From: an uncultured Bacteroidota bacterium
Lineage (GTDB): Bacteria; Bacteroidota; Bacteroidia; Bacteroidales; P3
Length of the DNA: 64,000 nucleotides
Direction: 5' to 3'
Assembly: GCA_902800395.1 (NCBI GenBank)
Contig: CADCEC010000002.1
Coordinates: forward strand, 62,001-126,000
Shown here: one piece after another, positions 57,971 through 64,000 of the stretch
Numbering within the stretch: position 1 is the stretch's first letter
Layout: each line of letters starts with the position of its first letter
The notes under the pieces: generated by a model
Told to the model about the DNA's origin: nothing
The model's input: only the letters and a program-made list of their open reading frames with translations
The model's database searches: none
Program-made: the position numbers and the translations under genes

Positions 57971-59059
57971 ATGGAAAAGAACGGATTTATGAAAATCTTT
58001 TCAATGGTCGCATTTGCGGCATTGATGGTCATTAGTTGTTGGGCTACCACAGCCTCGTTGCATTTATTGCTACCTGATTGGCCTGTAATCATCTTTTGGG
58101 TAGTGACGATAGTGTTCTTTGTGCTGTCGTCGCTGGGCACTAAACTGATTGTGGACGCTTGCAACAAGTATGTCGACACCGAGCACCCCGGTCGCAACAT
58201 CGCAGGTGGCATAGTCATTCTGCTTCTCTTCTGGGTGATTTTCAGTGTTCCCACCAATACCCACACGTTTTTCTACAAATCAACCATCAAGGATGTGCTG
58301 ATTCAGGATTTAGCCAATACAAAGTCCAGACTCCAAGACCTCGCCGACGACCAAACTGCCAAACGGATCATTGATGCCGATAAGGCTGCATTCAGCAACA
58401 AGATAGACAATCTCTGGAAGAATGTGGCTCTGGAGGTAAATAATCCGGGCAATTTGGGCTGGGCCGATGCCGCCGAAGAAGCCATGCTGCAACTTGAGGC
58501 CGAGTTGGGAACCAAAATACAGCGGGTGAAATTGAGAAATAACACACATCAGGGAAGACAGGAACTAATAGAAATTCTTGGTGGTCGAGTTGAGGAAGCG
58601 AAACAAGCCCGAATGAAAGAAATATACGATGCTCGACTAGCAGCCATCGCTTCTCATAAAAACAAGAAAGATATTAACGATAACATCAAAGCAATCACGA
58701 CAATAGAGAAAAAGATAAAAGAGCATCCCGAAAAGAACGATGAACCCACTATCGCGACCGATCAGGTGTTGACACGTTCATATACTATTATAGGTGAGTA
58801 TATGGATCGCCTGCAAAATGAATTCGGAGCGACCCACAAAGAGGAAATGGTTCCAGTACAAGAAAACGTACGCCTGTACAAAACGAATGTCACCCAAACT
58901 TCCAAGATGCGCAGCGTGATAGATGTTTGGAAAGGTCTGTTCGCGGGAGACCCCATCTACAAAGGCCGCGGCCTGTGGTTCTGGGTCATCTTGGCCATCA
59001 TGGTTGATGTGGCTGGCTTTATCTTCTTCGATATTGCTTTCCGAAAACGTGAATATTAA
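57971..59059 (+). CDS. Four-TM protein with extracytoplasmic coiled coil
   Basis: 362 aa. TM helices at about 8-33, 38-58, 77-94 and 334-356, with a 230-residue charged helical region between TM3 and TM4 (many KAR, EEA, KKIKEH segments), predicted to form a long coiled coil, and a positively charged C-terminus (FRKREY). By the positive-inside rule that C-terminus is cytoplasmic, which would put the coiled coil on the periplasmic side. I know no named family. The next gene, 18 bp on, encodes the GTPase-like protein. Confidence 0.75.
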   Translation: MEKNGFMKIFSMVAFAALMVISCWATTASLHLLLPDWPVIIFWVVTIVFFVLSSLGTKLIVDACNKYVDTEHPGRNIAGGIVILLLFWVIFSVPTNTHTFFYKSTIKDVLIQDLANTKSRLQDLADDQTAKRIIDADKAAFSNKIDNLWKNVALEVNNPGNLGWADAAEEAMLQLEAELGTKIQRVKLRNNTHQGRQELIEILGGRVEEAKQARMKEIYDARLAAIASHKNKKDINDNIKAITTIEKKIKEHPEKNDEPTIATDQVLTRSYTIIGEYMDRLQNEFGATHKEEMVPVQENVRLYKTNVTQTSKMRSVIDVWKGLFAGDPIYKGRGLWFWVILAIMVDVAGFIFFDIAFRKREY

Positions 59060-59077
59060 CAATTAAAAAAAAGAAAA

Positions 59078-60010
59078 ATGGATAATCTTGATCTTAGTGG
59101 CACTGTGGGACAGGGCGGTGGATTGCCCACTACGGGTAGCGACACTCCCGAATTTCTGGATGGTCTCCAAACCTATTCCGACCAGGAATTGAACGATCCT
59201 AATTCAATTATCACAGCCATTACTGACCAGCAGACCCCGCTGGTAATCATGTTCGGAGCACGAACTATCGGTAAGACCATGGCACTAATCAGACTGACAC
59301 GATACCTCGAAAGTAAGAGTTACAACGTGATGCCAGACCCAATTTTCCGTCCGGCATACGATACTCGTTATCAGGCTTTGTGCAAGCATTTCCGTGATGT
59401 GGTTTATTCACCCACAACAGGTGGTGGTACTGGCGTGGTAAACTTTATGCTCGTCAAAGTGTCGGACAATAGACGTTCTATCTGTCAGATAGTGGAGGCT
59501 CCCGGAGAACACTATTTTGACACAAAGGATGTAACAAAAGGTTTTCCTCTTTACTTGAACAACATCTTCAGTTGCCCCAATCGCAAAGTATGGGTATTCT
59601 TCCTGGCCAAAAACTGGGGCGACGACCAAGTTATGCGAGCCCATCTGTCTGAAAGAATCAGAGGAATGAAAACTGGCGGTGGTGCTCCCATGGTGAGCCC
59701 TCGGGACAAAGTGATATTCGTCTGTACACGTGTAGACAGGCCGGAATGTGGTGTACCTTTCTTGGACAATGGACGCCCTAACATCAAGAAGCTTCACAAT
59801 GACATGCGTCAGCAATTCTCGGAACGGAACATCAACATATTTGAGCCTTACGAGAATCATCATCCGATCTCGCGACTGTGGCGCCCACACAACTACAAAT
59901 TTGTACCATTCTCGGCTGGTACTTTCAATGCAGCCCAGAACGGCGGTGAATATTATACTGCAGGACTCGACTACTATCCCGCCATGTTGTGGGAGGCTAT
60001 TTGTAAATAA
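59078..60010 (+). CDS. P-loop GTPase-like protein
   Basis: 310 aa. Walker A GARTIGKT (60-67), then VEAPGEHYFD (139-148) at the place of the G3/Walker B switch, and VCTRVD (215-220) in the position of the G4 (N/T)KxD motif. The spacing (about 75 and 75 residues) fits a TRAFAC-type small G domain. N-terminal 50 residues are Gly/Thr/Asp-rich and probably disordered. No TM segment, so cytoplasmic. Possibly related to the Double-GTPase groups described for bacterial conflict systems, but I cannot confirm this. Central gene of the cluster. Confidence 0.75.
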   Translation: MDNLDLSGTVGQGGGLPTTGSDTPEFLDGLQTYSDQELNDPNSIITAITDQQTPLVIMFGARTIGKTMALIRLTRYLESKSYNVMPDPIFRPAYDTRYQALCKHFRDVVYSPTTGGGTGVVNFMLVKVSDNRRSICQIVEAPGEHYFDTKDVTKGFPLYLNNIFSCPNRKVWVFFLAKNWGDDQVMRAHLSERIRGMKTGGGAPMVSPRDKVIFVCTRVDRPECGVPFLDNGRPNIKKLHNDMRQQFSERNINIFEPYENHHPISRLWRPHNYKFVPFSAGTFNAAQNGGEYYTAGLDYYPAMLWEAICK

Positions 60011-60041
60011 ACGATTATTTCAGAGAAGAGATTAAGCAACA

Positions 60042-61817
60042 ATGAACAATCCGCAATTTTATATCTTTGGAGTACCTGATGGGTTCGACATGTACAATGC
60101 TACACCCGAGAGACTGAATCTTTTCCAATTGTTGTATGACAGTGACTGTCGAGACAAAAGGAAAATGGCCATTTATCGCAATGCTGATAATACTGAGGTG
60201 TCGTATATCTATTTGCGATACAATATGCAGTCGGTCAAAGGCCGTTCAAATTCGTTTTTGGGTATGGCATTGACTTTCTCCGAGAGATATTATTGTAAAG
60301 ATATTCCAAAATTGCTTAATCTCTTCGAAGAGATTTATTCTGCCCTGTCTAAGGATGTCATTTTGACAACTCGTATTAATCCTTCGGTTGGACAGGCTCG
60401 TTTCCGAATAGGGCGTTTTGCCGAGGGTACTACGGCCATCATAAAAATCGAAGAATTTGTAGAGGCACAAACCCGTGGATGGTTTGGCGATTGCGTGTTG
60501 CCAATGGATGAAACATTCCGTCTCAACACCCAATCGGTGAGTCTGAAACAGGGGCTTTATCTCGACACAAAATCGGAGCATATCATCGCAAACATGAAAA
60601 CCGCATCATGGGTCTATTTGTCCGAGCCCATCTCGCAGCCACCCATTACCTCACCAACGCTCAATCCGAAACCAGCTCCGCAACCAACGCCGCAACCAAC
60701 GCCACAACCGACTCCGGAACCAACATCCAAACCAAATCCCCAACCATCGCCAACCGTTGACCCCAAAATCGTTGCTGAGCAAGATTACCAACAGAAAATA
60801 CTAAAAGACTTATATGGTAGATTCAAAGTTCTTCATGGCTCCATTTCCGACAAACAAAGTGCAGATACTCTCACGAAAAAGAGGGCTGACTTACAAAACC
60901 TACAATCGCGATTAAATACATTACAATATGCTATTGCAACAAAGGAGGGAAATGGTCTATTGACTCAAATAGGAAGTGACATTAACCGAATTGACGCTGC
61001 TTTAAGGAGTAAAGGGAAGTTGAAGAAAATACTATTTGCTGCAGCGGGCGTATCGGCATTAGTGACTCTGCTGATATTTTTCTGGCCTAAAGGAGATGCA
61101 TCAGATTCTTCCGACTTTGACAAACAATCCATTCTGGAATTTGTAGAAAAAAACGATGAGATACTTAGCGAGATAACAGATACTTTACTGTATTCAGATA
61201 TCACTTTAAAATCCTCAAGCAACTATAAACAGACATATCAGTTACTTTCAGACATAAAAGACTCCATTAAGATCTTAAACGATTTCTTGGCCAAAGATGA
61301 AGTGGACAAAGACAAGGTAACCTCTCTCAAAAAGTATGTTGAAGAAAAAATGGATAAGCTAAAGAAATCCTACAATGTGTTCTTGTTGGAAAAGAACGAA
61401 GCAGAAGCTGATGCAGAAGCCGGGGCTAAAGCCGATGCAGACGCCAAAGCTAAAGCTGATTCAGACGCCAAGGCTAAAGCTGATTCAGAAGCCAAGGCTA
61501 AAGCTGATGCGGAAAATGAAGATAAAACCACTAAAACTAAAAAATATCACTGGTGGATTATTCAAGGTGGGAGAAGAATCGACAATCCAACAAAAATTAC
61601 AACGGGTAACAAAGAAGTAGAAATAAATGTAAGCACTGCTGTTTATTGGGATTGGATTGGCAATGTTACTCATAGTTATCCTGTAGGGTCATTTTATTCT
61701 ACATCGTCGGGTAAAGAAGCTACTTTGCACAAGTCTCGTAAGTTTAGAGGGTCTGGAAAAATCGTGATTTGTAGTGATAAAAAGGGAGATACAGGAGATA
61801 CAATAATTCTTCAATAA
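60042..61817 (+). CDS. Bitopic membrane protein with TolA-like stalk and shared N-domain
   Basis: 591 aa. Cytoplasmic N-terminal domain (1-195; FYIFGVPDGFDMY, VSYIYLRYN, FLGMALTFSERYY) that is homologous to the N-terminus of the next gene product. Then a Pro-rich linker of PQPT units (about 197-241), a coiled coil, one TM helix (about 327-349), a second coiled coil, a TolA-like Ala/Lys/Asp region of KAKAD units (about 453-492) and a C-terminal beta domain (500-591). The TM position implies that the stalk and C-terminal domain reach through the periplasm. Confidence 0.78.
   Translation: MNNPQFYIFGVPDGFDMYNATPERLNLFQLLYDSDCRDKRKMAIYRNADNTEVSYIYLRYNMQSVKGRSNSFLGMALTFSERYYCKDIPKLLNLFEEIYSALSKDVILTTRINPSVGQARFRIGRFAEGTTAIIKIEEFVEAQTRGWFGDCVLPMDETFRLNTQSVSLKQGLYLDTKSEHIIANMKTASWVYLSEPISQPPITSPTLNPKPAPQPTPQPTPQPTPEPTSKPNPQPSPTVDPKIVAEQDYQQKILKDLYGRFKVLHGSISDKQSADTLTKKRADLQNLQSRLNTLQYAIATKEGNGLLTQIGSDINRIDAALRSKGKLKKILFAAAGVSALVTLLIFFWPKGDASDSSDFDKQSILEFVEKNDEILSEITDTLLYSDITLKSSSNYKQTYQLLSDIKDSIKILNDFLAKDEVDKDKVTSLKKYVEEKMDKLKKSYNVFLLEKNEAEADAEAGAKADADAKAKADSDAKAKADSEAKAKADAENEDKTTKTKKYHWWIIQGGRRIDNPTKITTGNKEVEINVSTAVYWDWIGNVTHSYPVGSFYSTSSGKEATLHKSRKFRGSGKIVICSDKKGDTGDTIILQ
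60634..60765 (+). repeat. Repeat DNA coding for the PQPT linker
   Basis: Tandem CCGCAACCAACG/CCACAACCGACT dodecamers; encodes Pro-Gln-Pro-Thr. Confidence 0.8.
61399..61515 (+). repeat. Repeat DNA coding for the KAKAD stalk
   Basis: Tandem GCCAAGGCTAAAGCTGATTC-like units, period 30 bp, encoding ten-residue KAKADSxAKA repeats. Confidence 0.85.
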
Positions 61818-61820
61818 AAA

Positions 61821-63173
61821 ATGAACTTTGAACTGCATATAATAGGTTCCCGTGAAGGTTTTGAGAAATATCCTCACGATGGTTTTGACGAAGAGGCGAA
61901 GCGGTGTGCAACATTGCATCAGGGGGTTGAAACATTGGTTATTTCCCACGCACAAGAGGTAATACATTATGTGTATCTTCATGGCATTGGGCAGCAGGGA
62001 TCAAGAGATTATGTTGGATTAAGCCTTTCCTTCAATGGCGTGTACCTTCGCGGTGTTGAGAAGGCTTTTGAGGTGATGGAACGGCTGTTCGAGACTGCCG
62101 TGTATGGGGGGCTGATGATACATGTGTCCGACAATGGGCAGGTGGAATTCAATTCACAGTCATTCTATGACCAAGGTGCACAGTACAATCAGTTAAAGAA
62201 AGACATTCAACGTGTTTTAGATTCTTTGCCGAGAAACAGTTTTACGACTTTGCCGAGGTCATTTCGTATCGGACAAGGCGATAGTAGGGTGGCTCTAGAA
62301 GAAGGTGAATCGGTGGTTGCTGATCGTATAGCACAATTCGACCGGGTGGCTGTTAGTAGGGAATCAGGACATTCGGGATTAAGCGACATCCAGGAACGGC
62401 TGGAACGGTTGCACAAACAGAATATTGAATGGGAACAGAAATATAACAAAGAACAGAAAAAGAAAAAACAGTATTCCCTTGTTGTTGTGCTGTTGCTGAT
62501 ATTGCTTCTGGGCGGAGCCGGAGCGGCATATGTTATTAGAGGCAATTTCTTCACCATCGATTCATTGGAAGAGAATGTATCACAACTTAATGAAGAACTT
62601 TCACGGAAGCAAGAAGATATCCGCCAACATCAGATGCATATTGCAGAATTGCAAGATACTGTCGCCCGTCAAAAAAACAGGATAGAGAGACTCGCCGACT
62701 CTCTACAACAGAAAGAATATGCTTTGTCGCGGTTTGCATCACTAGAATACACAGTGGGCATGCCGACGGTAGACAACAATTCGTTTGACGAAGGATATTC
62801 CATGTGGTTGTATGCGGAAACTCCCATTATGATTGAGTCGTTGGCCCTTCGGGCAAAAAATTCTGGATATGCAGACATTGTATTGCGCGATTCCGATGGA
62901 GGCTATGTGGCATCTGAAACGGTGTATGTGAACACTTTTTTCTCACAAAAAGCAGTCAATCTCAAGATTCCTTCCTCTGGATTTTACAGTCTGAGTGTTG
63001 AAACCAGCGGCATGCGTCTTCAATACAATTCTGTCGATGGTAACACCTATCGCACAATGGGTTCTGGGCCGTTGAGAATAAAAGGCTGTTGCAACAGAGG
63101 CAAGAGCTATCTCTCGGCTCAGCAAAATTACTATCAGTATTTCTATAACATCAAATATCGTCTGGCATTGTAG
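61821..63173 (+). CDS. Bitopic membrane protein, paralogous N-domain, coiled coil
   Basis: 450 aa. N-terminal domain (1-115; LHIIGSREGFEKY, IHYVYLHGI, YVGLSLSFNGVYL) matches that of the preceding protein; then a variable region, one TM helix (about 217-240), a coiled coil (about 248-312; NEELSRKQEDIRQHQMHI) and a C-terminal beta-rich domain (about 318-450). Starts 3 bp after the preceding stop. Same topology as its neighbour but without the KAKAD stalk. No family known to me. Confidence 0.78.
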   Translation: MNFELHIIGSREGFEKYPHDGFDEEAKRCATLHQGVETLVISHAQEVIHYVYLHGIGQQGSRDYVGLSLSFNGVYLRGVEKAFEVMERLFETAVYGGLMIHVSDNGQVEFNSQSFYDQGAQYNQLKKDIQRVLDSLPRNSFTTLPRSFRIGQGDSRVALEEGESVVADRIAQFDRVAVSRESGHSGLSDIQERLERLHKQNIEWEQKYNKEQKKKKQYSLVVVLLLILLLGGAGAAYVIRGNFFTIDSLEENVSQLNEELSRKQEDIRQHQMHIAELQDTVARQKNRIERLADSLQQKEYALSRFASLEYTVGMPTVDNNSFDEGYSMWLYAETPIMIESLALRAKNSGYADIVLRDSDGGYVASETVYVNTFFSQKAVNLKIPSSGFYSLSVETSGMRLQYNSVDGNTYRTMGSGPLRIKGCCNRGKSYLSAQQNYYQYFYNIKYRLAL

Positions 63174-63175
63174 GT

Positions 63176-64000
63176 ATGGGTTATGGATATTATACACCGG
63201 AAGAACGCTGGTGGCGTATTGTGGCTGTCATATTGGCAATTGCAACCCTCGTGGTAGGGATTGTGGCGGTCAGTAAATGCACGAATACCTCGAATGATGA
63301 ATACTCCTCCTTGTATCAGGATGATTCAGAATATGAAGAAGACCCAGACAATCCTAATGGAGACACAATACCTGTCGAAAAACCCACTTTGCGTGAATCT
63401 TTAAATACGGTTCTGAATACTTCACAAATAATCTCCACACCAACTGATGAAAGGTATGAAGACATTTTTCTGCGCCTTTATCCAGAGTTGGATAAAAGAG
63501 ACAGAAACCTTGGCGGAGCCAAATTGTTAGGCGAGACCTGTGCTGATGCACATGGGATTTATAAATCAAGAAGTCCAAGGGATGGCTCATGTCATTGGCC
63601 CAAACCTGGAGATGTGGGAATTGATGTTGATGATTCTGACGACGGGCTTCCTAATAGAATGGACAAAGGAGATGTTGACGCTGAGGTTTCTCCTATTGAC
63701 AACCATGGTGAATGGAGTTTGTGGTACACCATTTTTGGAGTGTCTATTACCATAGAAAACCGAACTGGCGCAGAAATTGATGTAGTCATACGGCAGGGAT
63801 TGCTGCTCGAGACGCTTGGCGATGATGTCCAAAATATTGTGGTACGGAAAACCGTTACCGTACGTTTGAGAGCGTATGAGAAGCAGACGGTCCGAGTAAC
63901 AGCCTACTGCGCTTCCCATCATCGGACTTCCCCTGTAGGGTATACCGCCAGAATCACTCCATTTTATTTAATGGCCGAATCAAGTGTGTTTAGCTCCCAA
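63176..64000 (+). CDS. TM-anchored protein, 3' partial
   Basis: The frame from ATG 63176 is open for 275 codons to the window edge, so the gene continues. It starts 2 bp after the preceding stop. N-terminus MGYGYYTPEERWW, one TM helix (about 14-33; VAVILAIATLVVGIVAVSK), an acidic low-complexity stretch (SLYQDDSEYEEDPDNPN), then a beta-rich domain with SITIENRTGAEIDVVIRQG near 196-214. That last part resembles an immunoglobulin-like or C2-like fold with YEKQTVRVTAYC. Probably the fifth membrane or accessory component of the cluster. Confidence 0.75.
   Translation, partial: MGYGYYTPEERWWRIVAVILAIATLVVGIVAVSKCTNTSNDEYSSLYQDDSEYEEDPDNPNGDTIPVEKPTLRESLNTVLNTSQIISTPTDERYEDIFLRLYPELDKRDRNLGGAKLLGETCADAHGIYKSRSPRDGSCHWPKPGDVGIDVDDSDDGLPNRMDKGDVDAEVSPIDNHGEWSLWYTIFGVSITIENRTGAEIDVVIRQGLLLETLGDDVQNIVVRKTVTVRLRAYEKQTVRVTAYCASHHRTSPVGYTARITPFYLMAESSVFSSQ

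Overview
The window looks like chromosomal DNA of an anaerobic, fermentative member of the Bacteroidales. Reasons: promoters are of the Bacteroidetes type (TTTG, about 20 bp, TAnnTTTG); most starts have no Shine-Dalgarno sequence; many families are typical of the group (Porin_10-like porin, ExbB-X-ExbD-ExbD cluster, DUF3127, fused SudB-SudA type oxidoreductase, short AtpC, FKBP lipoproteins); and metabolism is anaerobic (PPi-dependent dikinase, ATP-type PEP carboxykinase, Na+-decarboxylase, [FeFe] hydrogenase). Genus cannot be decided from sequence alone. No rRNA, tRNA, CRISPR array or insertion sequence was seen.

Layout. 1-8 kb: end of a Na+-pumping decarboxylase beta subunit, a YgiQ radical SAM protein, a minus-strand gap-fabG-binding lipoprotein-FKBP run, then mtgA and xerD. 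8-17 kb: ppdK and the redox sensor rex, then a four-gene hydrogenase operon: 2Fe-2S protein, sensory-type [FeFe] hydrogenase with PAS domain, SpoIIE-type phosphatase, catalytic [FeFe] hydrogenase. 17-25 kb: aspA, pckA, a secreted LRR protein and gcvP. 25-37 kb: porin, trxB, flippase-like protein, panD, folate cyclo-ligase, DUF3127 protein, corA, ExbBD-type transporter, prenyl synthase, TPR protein. 37-55 kb: trmH-like, dnaB, cysteine desulfidase, SudBA-like fusion, peptide-binding lipoprotein, nucleoside deaminase, atpDC, dus, cvpA, PAP2, obg, adk, two FKBP lipoproteins, nrnA. 55.3-64 kb is visibly more AT-rich and accessory: a DUF6266-like protein, hairpin repeats, a candidate structured RNA, and a tight six-gene operon running off the window.

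Two themes stand out. First, the operon at 57-64 kb encodes a P-loop GTPase-like protein, a four-TM coiled-coil protein, two bitopic membrane proteins sharing a homologous cytoplasmic N-terminal domain but with different extracytoplasmic parts (one with a TolA-like KAKAD stalk), and another TM-anchored protein. I know no named system with this content; it is the best candidate for an undescribed (probably envelope-spanning, GTP-controlled) system. Second, the genome carries many arrays of short tandem repeats (GTTTAAA, GTGGAAA, GGGAGTGAGA, GAATTAG and others). They fill gene junctions and have also entered coding sequences in frame, where they encode low-complexity loops, C-terminal tails, a signal peptide and even a start codon.

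Central metabolism in the window is coherent: PPDK, PEPCK, AspA and the Na+-decarboxylase connect pyruvate, PEP, oxaloacetate, aspartate and fumarate. Rex next to ppdK and the hydrogenase sensor module suggest control by NADH/NAD+ and H2 levels. All functional statements rest on reading motifs; no database search was made.
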